6,711 nucleotides of DNA, from contig CACXDK010000150.1 of assembly GCA_902766345.1 (NCBI GenBank), positions 1 through 6,711 of the forward strand. The letters are read 5' to 3'. The stretch comes from an uncultured Spirochaetaceae bacterium (GTDB taxonomy: Bacteria > Spirochaetota > Spirochaetia > Treponematales > Treponemataceae). Below the pieces are notes generated by a model. It was not told the DNA's origin. It worked only from the letters and a program-made list of their open reading frames with translations, and searched no databases. The translations under genes and the position numbers were made by a program. Each line of letters begins with the position of its first letter. The stretch's first letter is position 1. Positions 1-6,289 of the stretch are shown here, in pieces.

Positions 1-1452
1 ACGTGCAAGAGCACCATTCTGCCAAAGAATTGGAGCTGCGTCGGACTTTGTACCAACAAGACGGTCATGGCGAATACGCAATGCACGATGGCACAATTCA
101 AGACGCATATCAAGCAAAGTCCAGAAGCGAAGCATATCACCACCAGAAGTACAAGCAACATCAACAAGGTTTAGTGTAACAACCCCTTGATTAAAGCGAC
201 CATAGAACTTAGGACGTCCTGTTGCAGGATCTTTATATACAGTAAGGAATGAACGGCATCCCATGCAAGGGTAACAGTTGCCGTCTTTAATTTCCAGCAT
301 CTTCTTTTCAGAAATGTAATCAGGAACCATACGCTTAGCCGTACATTTTGCAGCAAGCTCAGTCAAATGATAATATTCAGAACCCGGTTCAATGTTATCT
401 TCTTCAAGAACGTAAATCAGCTTAGGGAATGCAGGAGTAATCCATACACCAGACTCATTCTTTACACCCTGATAGCGCTGCTTCAAAACCTCTTCTATAA
501 TCAAAGCAAGATCTTTCTTTTCCTGCTCGCTACGGGCTTCGTTAAGATACATAAAGACAGTCACAAAAGGAGCCTGTCCATTAGTTGTCATAAGTGTAAT
601 AACCTGATACTGAATTGTCTGAACACCGCGCTTAATTTCATCGCGAAGACGTTGATTTACCATAAAATCAAACTGGTCTTCATCAATATTAAGCTTTGTA
701 GCTTCAACCATGTCGCGAATTTCTTTCTTAATCTTCTGACGGCTTACTTCTACAAATGGAGCAAGATGAGCAAGGGAAATGCTCTGTCCACCGTACTGGC
801 AACTTGCAACCTGAGCAATAATCTGAGTAGCAATGTTACATGCAGTAGAAAAAGAATGAGGGCGATCAATTCTTGTTCCGCTGATTACAGTACCGTTCTG
901 CAACATATCATCAAGATTAACCAAGTCACAATTGTGCATGTGCTGTGCAAAATAGTCAGCATCGTGGAAATGGATAATACCTTCTTCATGTGCTTTCTGA
1001 ATATCAGGATCAAGCAAAAATCTGCGAGTAATGTCCTTACTTACTTCGCCAGCCATATAATCGCGCTGAACAGAAACGACAGTCGGGTTCTTATTAGAAT
1101 TTTCCTGTTTTACTTCTTCATTGTTTTCTTCGAGAAGGCTCATTATCTGCTGATCTGTAGTGTTTTCCTTACGCATCAGCTGATGGCGGAAACGGTAAGT
1201 AATGTAAAGCTTGGCAACTTCATAAGCACCATTTTCCATAATGCCGTTTTCAACAAGGTCCTGAATGTCTTCAACATTCAATGCATGACCTTCATTATGA
1301 CAGTGAAGTTCAATGTCACAGGCAATGGATTCAATCTGCTGCTCACTCAGGCGCTTAGATTCTTCTACCTGAGCATTTGCCTTTTCAATAGCTTTAATTA
1401 TCTTTTCACGATTAAATAATACTTCCGCACCGCTACGTTTTATAATCTTCAT
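1..1452 (-). CDS. nrdD: Anaerobic (class III) ribonucleoside-triphosphate reductase, 5' part; runs off the left edge
   Basis: This enzyme reduces ribonucleoside triphosphates to deoxynucleotides in the cytoplasm without oxygen, using a glycyl radical installed by the activase NrdG. The first 484 codons are present and remain open at the edge. Residues 1-95 form an ATP-cone allosteric domain (start MKIIKRSGAEVLFNREK). The catalytic domain follows, with GIIHFHDADYF (158-168), HNCDLVNL holding Cys175, the QIIAQVASCQYGGQ segment (210-223), NGQAPFVT (291-298), and CMGCRSFL with Cys399, then GRFNQGVVTLNL. Cys175 and Cys399 correspond to the two essential catalytic cysteines of the family (Cys79 and Cys290 in phage T4 NrdD). 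The zinc-binding cysteines and the C-terminal glycyl radical loop lie beyond the window, as would any nrdG. The ATG at 1452 is preceded by GAGGG with a 5-nt spacer. The gene has its own promoter and probable NrdR operators, and is separated from the upstream chemoreceptor by a terminator. Family assignment is secure. Confidence 0.96.
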   Translation of the reverse strand, partial: MKIIKRSGAEVLFNREKIIKAIEKANAQVEESKRLSEQQIESIACDIELHCHNEGHALNVEDIQDLVENGIMENGAYEVAKLYITYRFRHQLMRKENTTDQQIMSLLEENNEEVKQENSNKNPTVVSVQRDYMAGEVSKDITRRFLLDPDIQKAHEEGIIHFHDADYFAQHMHNCDLVNLDDMLQNGTVISGTRIDRPHSFSTACNIATQIIAQVASCQYGGQSISLAHLAPFVEVSRQKIKKEIRDMVEATKLNIDEDQFDFMVNQRLRDEIKRGVQTIQYQVITLMTTNGQAPFVTVFMYLNEARSEQEKKDLALIIEEVLKQRYQGVKNESGVWITPAFPKLIYVLEEDNIEPGSEYYHLTELAAKCTAKRMVPDYISEKKMLEIKDGNCYPCMGCRSFLTVYKDPATGRPKFYGRFNQGVVTLNLVDVACTSGGDMLRFWTLLDMRLELCHRALRIRHDRLVGTKSDAAPILWQNGALAR

Positions 1453-1482
1453 GAACACCCTCAAATAAAATTATCCACAATA

Positions 1483-1501
1483 TAATTATTTGTAATAATT
1501 A
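1483..1501. repeat. A/T-only inverted repeat in the nrdD leader
   Basis: TAATTATT and AATAATTA are perfect 8-bp inverted arms around the 3-nt centre TGT. The repeat lies about 31 bp upstream of the nrdD start codon, inside the predicted untranslated leader. In RNA it would be a weak A-U hairpin; in DNA it could be a regulator site. Its A/T-only composition means chance is a real alternative. Confidence 0.4.
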
Positions 1502-1522
1502 AACTTAGACAATTTATACACT

Positions 1523-1538
1523 CCACCATATATGGTGG
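1523..1538. promoter_or_regulatory. Probable NrdR box 1 (perfect 16-bp palindrome)
   Basis: The sequence CCACCATATATGGTGG is its own reverse complement over 16 bp. It follows the published NrdR-box pattern ACACWATATATWGTGT (inner core ATATAT, flanking CAC/GTG). It lies just downstream of the predicted nrdD transcription start (about 1545), where a bound repressor would block initiation or clearance. NrdR is an ATP-cone, zinc-finger repressor of ribonucleotide reductase genes in many bacteria. Its presence in this genome is inferred, as nrdR is not in the window. An alternative is a small RNA hairpin (5-bp stem, 6-nt loop). Confidence 0.72.
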
Positions 1539-1551
1539 GCTATCAATTATT

Positions 1552-1580
1552 AGTGTACTAGCGATGGTGTTTTTAGTCAA
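1552..1580 (-). promoter_or_regulatory. Predicted sigma70-type promoter of nrdD
   Basis: Reading the minus strand, TTGACT (1580-1575) is a near-perfect -35 element. A 17-nt spacer separates it from TACACT (1557-1552), which matches TATAAT at 4 of 6 positions. This puts the start near 1545 and gives a leader of about 90 nt. The promoter lies immediately downstream of the chemoreceptor terminator and is overlapped by NrdR box 2, so position and regulation agree. An overlapping TAATAAT could serve as an alternative -10. Confidence 0.68.
1555..1570. promoter_or_regulatory. Probable NrdR box 2 (degenerate copy)
   Basis: GTACTAGCGATGGTGT matches the NrdR-box consensus at 10 of 16 positions, with an intact GTGT right arm and AC-TA on the left. 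It begins exactly 32 bp from the start of the perfect box. NrdR boxes typically occur in pairs about three helical turns (31-32 bp) apart, so spacing is the main support. It covers most of the spacer and part of the -10 element of the predicted nrdD promoter, a suitable place for repression. On sequence alone it would be unconvincing. Confidence 0.55.
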
Positions 1581-1613
1581 GACGAAAAACTACAAAGAAG
1601 ACATAAAAAATAC

Positions 1614-1661
1614 AAAAAAAGGCGGAAAAATTACCAAACTTTCGGTAGTTTTTCCGCCTTT
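1614..1661 (-). terminator. Intrinsic terminator after the chemoreceptor gene
   Basis: On the minus strand, a 15-bp stem (arms 1658-1644 and 1635-1621, GGCGGAAAAACTACC pairing with GGTAATTTTTCCGCC, one G-U pair) encloses an 8-nt loop (GAAAGTTT). It is followed directly by seven T residues (1620-1614) and more T-rich sequence. It starts about 50 nt after the chemoreceptor stop codon. This is a textbook rho-independent terminator and insulates nrdD from upstream transcription. The stem also has T-rich sequence on the other side, but no plus-strand gene needs it. Confidence 0.93.
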
Positions 1662-1707
1662 ATTATTGCCATTCAAGCCCCGAACGGCTGTCTAATCCAA
1701 GCCCAAA

Positions 1708-3783
1708 TCACACCTTAAACTGATCTATCTGGCTGCCTATTTTCAAGATAGACTGCTTAACCTCGTCTACCATTTCACCTAGAGTATTTCCAATTTTACC
1801 AATTTTTCTAGTACCATCAGAAACACCATTCATGTCCCTTAGCAGATTATTTGTCGCCTGCTTTAAGCGAGTAACCTGATCAATGGCAGCCTTATTTTCT
1901 CCGTCCATCTGGTTTGAAGAATCGCGGACCAAAATCATGCTCTCATTCATAGAATGAAGTGCTTCACGAATTTGTTTAGAGCCACTGTTCTGCTCTTCCA
2001 TGGCAGCCTTAATCTGAGCAACAAGTTCATCCGTCTCATCAATCTTGCCAGAAACAGAATCAAATGCCGTGCTGGACTCCGTAGAAGCAGAAACAACTTC
2101 TGAAATGGAATCCTTAATATTTTTAAGCTGTTCACCAATAGTCTTTGACTGTGATGAAGAAGTTTCAGAAAGCTTTCGAATTTCATCCGCAACAACAGCA
2201 AATCCCTTACCAGCCTCACCAGCATGGGCAGCCTCAATAGCCGCATTCATAGCCAAAAGATTTGTCTGCTCGGCAATGCTTGAAATTGCAAGGTTAGCTT
2301 CCATAAGCATATCAGACTGAGATTCTATCTGCTTAATCTTTTCGTTAACAGCAGACTGCTTGTCAATTCCATTCTTTGCATTATCCCGAAGCCCCTCAAA
2401 AGAAGAAGCCATCTTATCTACACTCTGATTTACGCTGGCAATGTTGCCAATCATCTCTTCAACAGCACACGAAGCATCACTAACACCGTCGGACTGATTT
2501 CCAATCATGCCGCTAAGGGTTTCAATTGCCGTAGAAACCTGCTTTACAGACTTTGTTGTTCCTGTAACAGATTCAACCTGACTTTCCAGCTGAAACTGCA
2601 TTGAATCAATGCTCTGAATAATCTGGTCAATAGAATTTTGAGTAGTAAACATTGTTTCATGCAGATGGTCTCCGCTCGTAATAAGAGACGCATTCGACTC
2701 TTTAACCGTCTTCATAATGCCCTGAAGCTTTTCTATAAACATGTTTACGCTGTCAACCAGTTCATCCATAACCTCAAGGAATGGAATGCTATTCAGTTCT
2801 ACACGCTTTGTTAAGTCTGCATTTCCAGAAGAAAGATCCACCACAGCACGCTTTAAGATTCTTACCGTGTAAATCGTATTCATGCAGAATATTACAGCAC
2901 CAACTACAAGAATGACAAACAGACACACAGCAAGAGGACCTACACAGTTCTTTAAAGCAACCATAAAGTTATACTTCTTTGCAAATACCATGTGCCAGTT
3001 TATGAGAGAAAGAGGAGCCATCAAAAATTCATGCCCCGCAGAATGTTGTGGAATAATCTGCTTAGGAAGCAAATCAAGCCCTTCAAGATCCGGAATTTTG
3101 CTTACAACAGACACATTCTGTGCAAGCAGCGATTTATCCTGTGCACCAGTTATTACAAGGTCATCATTATAGATGTACATCGTTACATCCGATGGCAAGC
3201 CCTCGTACATGGAATCAATGAAGTCCGTAAGCGGAATCCCCGTTCCCGCCATGCCAATAGGTTTACCAGCATCATTACGGATTACAGCATTAACCCAAAG
3301 GAATGTTCCTCCAAGATCAGGGTTATAGTTTATGTTGAAGTTATAAACATCAGTATCGTAAAGCGTCATGTTGTACCAGTAGTTTTCTTCCTTCGACGGG
3401 TCTACTACGTACTGACCTTTCATGTCCTGATAAAATATCAAATCTTTATCGTTTACAAAGAATACAGATTTTGAAAGATACGCATCCATAAAGCCGCGAA
3501 GCTCTTCAAATGCAGACTCTTTAAGTGCTGAATTTTCTGGATTTTCCATGTATTTCTTAATGGTAGGATTTTTCACCATCTGAACAACCAGACTAAGCTG
3601 GGAATTCAAACTCGAAGTAAACTGCAAAGTTTTTACTTCTGCACGGTGCGAAAGTGCTTCCTGAGCCGCATTCCTAAACCTTATCCTTGTAACAAGCGTT
3701 GTTACAACAATAACCAAAATGAATGCTAGAAGCGCAATAATCAAAAGTTTTGCATTAAACTGTGCCCTAGACTGTCTTGCCAT
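1708..3783 (-). CDS. Methyl-accepting chemotaxis protein with dCache-like sensor domain
   Basis: This transmembrane chemoreceptor would sense an extracytoplasmic ligand and control the CheA kinase through CheW. The 691-residue product has a short basic N-terminus (MARQSRAQ), TM1 at about 12-31, a periplasmic dCache-like domain at about 40-275, TM2 at about 281-305, a HAMP domain at about 306-355, and a long coiled-coil signalling domain at about 400-680. The hallmark hairpin-tip region [18 protein letters not shown] and [14 protein letters not shown] falls at 502-538. There is no C-terminal NWETF-type CheR-tethering pentapeptide; the protein ends in DQFKV. The Cache domain has NYWY at 134-137 where amino-acid-binding members have an R-x-W-Y motif, so the ligand is unclear. 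The ATG at 3783 was chosen because AAGGAGG lies 6 nt upstream. An in-frame ATG at 3852 would overlap the -35 element of the predicted promoter. The gene appears monocistronic. Function class is certain, ligand unknown. Confidence 0.95.
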   Translation of the reverse strand: MARQSRAQFNAKLLIIALLAFILVIVVTTLVTRIRFRNAAQEALSHRAEVKTLQFTSSLNSQLSLVVQMVKNPTIKKYMENPENSALKESAFEELRGFMDAYLSKSVFFVNDKDLIFYQDMKGQYVVDPSKEENYWYNMTLYDTDVYNFNINYNPDLGGTFLWVNAVIRNDAGKPIGMAGTGIPLTDFIDSMYEGLPSDVTMYIYNDDLVITGAQDKSLLAQNVSVVSKIPDLEGLDLLPKQIIPQHSAGHEFLMAPLSLINWHMVFAKKYNFMVALKNCVGPLAVCLFVILVVGAVIFCMNTIYTVRILKRAVVDLSSGNADLTKRVELNSIPFLEVMDELVDSVNMFIEKLQGIMKTVKESNASLITSGDHLHETMFTTQNSIDQIIQSIDSMQFQLESQVESVTGTTKSVKQVSTAIETLSGMIGNQSDGVSDASCAVEEMIGNIASVNQSVDKMASSFEGLRDNAKNGIDKQSAVNEKIKQIESQSDMLMEANLAISSIAEQTNLLAMNAAIEAAHAGEAGKGFAVVADEIRKLSETSSSQSKTIGEQLKNIKDSISEVVSASTESSTAFDSVSGKIDETDELVAQIKAAMEEQNSGSKQIREALHSMNESMILVRDSSNQMDGENKAAIDQVTRLKQATNNLLRDMNGVSDGTRKIGKIGNTLGEMVDEVKQSILKIGSQIDQFKV

Positions 3784-3789
3784 GCCTAA

Positions 3790-3796
3790 CCTCCTT
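3790..3796 (-). promoter_or_regulatory. Strong Shine-Dalgarno deciding the chemoreceptor start
   Basis: AAGGAGG on the minus strand sits 6 nt upstream of the ATG at 3783. It selects that start over the longer in-frame ATG at 3852, which has no ribosome-binding site in a suitable position and would add 23 residues that do not look like a receptor N-terminus. Confidence 0.88.
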
Positions 3797-3823
3797 AAAC
3801 CCAAACATGGTACTAAGAATTTA

Positions 3824-3852
3824 ATAATAGCATGCTTTTTTCTATAGCACAA
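3824..3852 (-). promoter_or_regulatory. Predicted sigma70-type promoter of the chemoreceptor gene
   Basis: On the minus strand, TTGTGC (3852-3847), a 17-nt spacer and TATTAT (3829-3824) make a plausible housekeeping promoter with a start near 3817 and a leader of about 34 nt. The A/T-only stretch directly upstream (3853-3873) could act as an UP element. I saw no sigma28 (flagellar) pattern with correct spacing, although chemotaxis genes often use that factor. Prediction by eye in A/T-rich DNA. Confidence 0.55.
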
Positions 3853-3873
3853 TAAATTTAATTCTATTAAATA

Positions 3874-4110
3874 TTATTCAGAATTTTGAATGTAAGAGAT
3901 GAGTCTTTTAAGTTCTTCAAGCTCCGAGTTTTTACTCATATATTCTTCTTTTGCGTTATCCAGCTCCAGATGCAGGGCAGGAGAAGGAAAACATCCAGAA
4001 TCAAGAAACTCGTAAAGCACTTTATTATAGTGGTTGCGGACATGGGGAATCTCAATATCTTCCAGTTCGCGAATGCGGCTTTCTATATCAGATTCATCCA
4101 TGTCCTGCAT
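3874..4110 (-). CDS. Small charged protein of unknown function (78 residues), last gene of the liv operon
   Basis: I do not recognise a family. The product is acidic, has no signal peptide or membrane segment, and appears mostly helical. The charged N-terminal stretch (ESRIRELEDIEIPHVRNHY, 10-28) and the C-terminal half (about 48-76) have heptad-like spacing, suggesting a helical hairpin or short coiled coil. The middle holds CFPSPALHLEL, a likely turn. The ATG at 4110 follows the CBS-ACT stop codon by only 3 nt. The nearest ribosome-binding-like sequence is AGGAA about 10 nt upstream, inside the previous gene, so translation probably depends on coupling. An in-frame ATG at codon 4 is a less likely start. 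It is probably real because of its strand, tight spacing and non-random amino-acid composition, but a chance ORF cannot be ruled out. Confidence 0.68.
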   Translation of the reverse strand: MQDMDESDIESRIRELEDIEIPHVRNHYNKVLYEFLDSGCFPSPALHLELDNAKEEYMSKNSELEELKRLISYIQNSE

Positions 4111-4113
4111 GAA

Positions 4114-4758
4114 TTATACGTTCCTGATGTCTTCCAGTTTAAGATTAAAGTCGTTTATGATTTTTTCAAACTCTGAAAGTTCTATGTCTGTTACCCTCAT
4201 AGTCACTTTGCGGCAATTTTCATCCTCAACATCCGAAGTAACAAGAGAAACAATGTTTGCCTTGTGTTCTGCAAGAATTTTAGAAAAATCAGCAAGGGCA
4301 CTTGGCTTGTCGCTCATCACAAAAGTAGCACGTACACCAGCATGGCGTGTACCAAACATGTTAACAAAAGAGCGGAACAAGTCACTTTCCGTAATAATAC
4401 CAACAACAAGACCGTTGCGAAGAACAGGCAGACAGCCAATATCCATGTCATCCATAAGACGGGCAGCTTCTTCAACAGGTTCCGATTCCGTAACGGTAAT
4501 AACCCTTTTAACCATTGTCTTTTCTACAGTTAGCTTGCTCAAAAGATAGCTCAACTCAAACATATCAAGAGTTGTAGCTTCACTTGGAGAAGCCTTAATC
4601 AAGTCACTTTCCGTAATAAGCCCTACCAAAGCACCGTTCTTGTCCAAAACAGGCAAACTGCTTATATGCTTCGAATTCATCAGACCTTTTACTTCTGGAA
4701 TTGAAACATCAGTAGTTACTGTTATAGGATTTTTAGTCATTACGTCTTTTACTAACAT
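4114..4758 (-). CDS. CBS-CBS-ACT domain protein (AcuB-like), putative regulator linked to amino acid uptake
   Basis: This 214-residue soluble protein has two CBS repeats and a C-terminal ACT domain. CBS1 is at about 1-57 (starts MLVKDVMTKNPITV, ends GLITESDL at 46-53). CBS2 is at about 76-132 (ends GIITESDLF at 120-128). The ACT-like domain is at about 140-212 (RATFVMSDKPSALADFSKIL opening). CBS pairs (Bateman modules) usually bind adenine nucleotides, and ACT domains usually bind small ligands, often amino acids. The arrangement resembles AcuB-type proteins of poorly defined role. It starts 2 nt after the livF stop. Its AGGAGG (4765-4770, 6-nt spacer) is embedded in the final Gly-Gly codons of livF, so translational coupling is likely. 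The position suggests it senses branched-chain amino acids or energy state for the Liv transporter; that is inference. No DNA-binding domain is visible, so direct transcriptional control is unlikely. Confidence 0.9.
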   Translation of the reverse strand: MLVKDVMTKNPITVTTDVSIPEVKGLMNSKHISSLPVLDKNGALVGLITESDLIKASPSEATTLDMFELSYLLSKLTVEKTMVKRVITVTESEPVEEAARLMDDMDIGCLPVLRNGLVVGIITESDLFRSFVNMFGTRHAGVRATFVMSDKPSALADFSKILAEHKANIVSLVTSDVEDENCRKVTMRVTDIELSEFEKIINDFNLKLEDIRNV

Positions 4759-4760
4759 TT

Positions 4761-5471
4761 TTACCCTCCTAAGTATGCAGATTTTACCGCATTATCTTTA
4801 ATCAAGTCCTTAGCAACACCACTCTTTGTTATGCTTCCGGTCTCAAGAACATACGCACGGTCTGCAATAGACAGAGCCTTGTATGCATTCTGTTCAACCA
4901 GAAGAATAGTTGTTCCGCTTGCGTTTATCTTCTTAATAATATCAAAAATTTCATCAACAAGTATAGGAGCCAACCCCATACTAGGCTCATCAAGAAGCAA
5001 AAGTTTTGGTTTTGCCATAAGACTGCGCCCCATTGCAAGCATCTGCTGCTCACCACCGCTAAGAGTCCCGGCAAACTGCTTAATTCTTTCTTTAAGGCGA
5101 GGAAACAACTCAAACACCCAGTCCAAGTCCTTTTTAATGCCGTCAGCGTCATTACGTGTGTAATAACCCATTTCAAGGTTTTCCTTTACACTCATATTAG
5201 CAAACACACGGCGGCCTTCCGGCACTTGAATAAGCTTCTGCTTTACAATTTTGTCCGCAGGAAGTTTTGTAATGTCATTTCCTTCAAAAATAATGGAACC
5301 AGACTCTTTCTTAATAAGATTACTAATAGAATGAAGCGTTGTAGTTTTACCAGCTCCGTTAGAACCAATCAGACTGATAATTTCACCTTCTTCAACAGAA
5401 AAAGAAATTCCTTTCAATGCCTTAATTGCACCGTAAGAAACAGCAAGATCTTTTACTTCAAGAATACTCAT
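4761..5471 (-). CDS. livF: Branched-chain amino acid ABC transporter ATP-binding protein LivF
   Basis: This is one of two cytoplasmic ATPases powering uptake of leucine, isoleucine, valine or related hydrophobic amino acids. At 236 residues it is the usual LivF length. Visible motifs are Walker A GSNGAGKTT (36-44), the LivF hallmark VPEGRRVF (83-90), ABC signature LSGGEQQ (137-143), and Walker B LLLLDEP with catalytic Glu162. The switch segment reads LVEQN, with Gln194 in place of the usual His, as is normal in LivF. The C-terminus AYLGG is also typical. The ATG at 5471 overlaps the livG stop by 4 nt (ATGA), and GGAGG (5478-5482) lies 6 nt upstream inside livG. It would heterodimerise with LivG. 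Exact substrate cannot be read from the ATPase. Confidence 0.96.
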   Translation of the reverse strand: MSILEVKDLAVSYGAIKALKGISFSVEEGEIISLIGSNGAGKTTTLHSISNLIKKESGSIIFEGNDITKLPADKIVKQKLIQVPEGRRVFANMSVKENLEMGYYTRNDADGIKKDLDWVFELFPRLKERIKQFAGTLSGGEQQMLAMGRSLMAKPKLLLLDEPSMGLAPILVDEIFDIIKKINASGTTILLVEQNAYKALSIADRAYVLETGSITKSGVAKDLIKDNAVKSAYLGG

Positions 5472-6289
5472 TCATCACCTCCAGCCTGAACAGCATCATA
5501 GCCAGAACCAAGATAGGCCTTAATAACTTCTTTGTTTGACTGAATTTCAGCAGGCTTACCACTGGCAATAATGCGTCCGTAGTTAAGAACCATAAGACGC
5601 TCACAAATGCTCATAACAAGCTTCATGTCATGCTCAATAAGCAGAACTGTCAAGTTAAACTCTTTGCGTATGAATGAAATCATATTCATAAGATTTTCTG
5701 TTTCCTGTCCGTTCATGCCAGCGGCAGGTTCATCCAAAAGCAAAAGCTTTGGCTTACTTGCAAGAGCACGGCAAATTTCAAGCTGACGCTGTTCGCCATA
5801 AGGCAGATTTTTTGCATACTCTTCCATTTTACCGTCAAGATGAAACAGTGAAAGCAGATTCTTTGTACGCTCCCTCATGATAATTTCATCCTTGCGGAAT
5901 TTTTTTGTCCTGAATTCAACATCAAACGGATTAACAGTACGGTTCTGATGTAAAGCAATCTTAATGTTGTCGGCAACGGAAAGATTGCCAAACAGACGAA
6001 TATTCTGGAATGTACGGGCAATGCCTATGCGGTTCAACTGTGCAGGAGACTTTTTATTAATCATCTGCAATTTACCGTTGCGGTCTACAAAAGTAATAGC
6101 ACCCTCTGTAGGCTTGTAAATACCCGAAAGCATATTAAATACGGTAGTCTTTCCAGCACCGTTAGGACCAATCAGACCAATCAGTTCCCCATTATACATA
6201 TCAAGGCTGAAATCGCTTACAGCACGGAGACCACCAAACTGAATTGCAATATTTTTTGCACGAAGCAATAATTCTCTTTCTTCTGCCAT
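5468..6289 (-). CDS. livG: Branched-chain amino acid ABC transporter ATP-binding protein LivG
   Basis: This is the second ATPase of the Liv importer. The 273-residue product is slightly longer than E. coli LivG (about 255), mainly through a few extra N-terminal residues, the strand-loop at 65-82 and a tail after AYLG. It has Walker [10 protein letters not shown] (41-49), Q-loop [10 protein letters not shown] (91-100, Gln95), the LivG-type signature [11 protein letters not shown] (162-172), Walker [13 protein letters not shown] with catalytic Glu187, and switch IEHD with His220. The PxxGMN variant after Walker B is characteristic of LivG. The start at 6289 shares one base with the livM stop (TAATG). 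AGGAGG (6297-6302) lies 7 nt upstream, inside the livM tail. Order livM-livG-livF is the standard HAAT arrangement. Confidence 0.96.
   Translation of the reverse strand: MAEERELLLRAKNIAIQFGGLRAVSDFSLDMYNGELIGLIGPNGAGKTTVFNMLSGIYKPTEGAITFVDRNGKLQMINKKSPAQLNRIGIARTFQNIRLFGNLSVADNIKIALHQNRTVNPFDVEFRTKKFRKDEIIMRERTKNLLSLFHLDGKMEEYAKNLPYGEQRQLEICRALASKPKLLLLDEPAAGMNGQETENLMNMISFIRKEFNLTVLLIEHDMKLVMSICERLMVLNYGRIIASGKPAEIQSNKEVIKAYLGSGYDAVQAGGDE

Noticed and set aside
171..356. Minus-strand ORF of 61 residues
   Set aside because: It is in a different frame inside nrdD; the nrdD frame is intact across it.
367..1419. Plus-strand ORF of 350 residues, the longest on that strand
   Set aside because: It lies entirely antisense to nrdD, whose conserved motifs are continuous on the other strand. 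Its translation has low-complexity, Cys/Phe/Asn-rich composition typical of antisense reading, and matches no family I recognise.
1947..2246. Minus-strand 99-residue Leu/Arg-rich ORF
   Set aside because: This is a frame-shifted reading of the chemoreceptor signalling domain; its Leu/Arg-rich composition is an artefact of the real codons.
2045..3474. Plus-strand ORFs of 91, 96 and 160 residues (2045-2320, 2882-3172, 2992-3474)
   Set aside because: All are antisense to the chemoreceptor gene, which shows clear domain structure throughout, and I saw no recognisable protein in any of them.
3784..3852. N-terminal extension of the chemoreceptor to the ATG at 3852
   Set aside because: That ATG lies within the predicted -35 element, has no suitable ribosome-binding site, and adds residues before a normal short basic N-terminus that already has AAGGAGG at ideal spacing.
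3856..3872. Possible terminator hairpin after the 78-residue gene
   Set aside because: The stem is 7 bp of only A-T pairs with a 3-nt loop and no uninterrupted T-tract, too weak for an intrinsic terminator; it is better viewed as part of the promoter's A/T-rich upstream DNA.
3886..4549. Plus-strand ORFs of 96, 171 and 89 residues opposite the CBS-ACT and 78-residue genes
   Set aside because: They overlap each other and are antisense to a protein with two CBS repeats and an ACT domain. The Ser-rich composition is typical of shadow frames.
4831..5489. Extra ORFs within livF on both strands (4831-5163 plus, 4925-5176 minus, 5226-5489 plus)
   Set aside because: They overlap an intact ATPase with all ABC motifs and show no recognisable domain.
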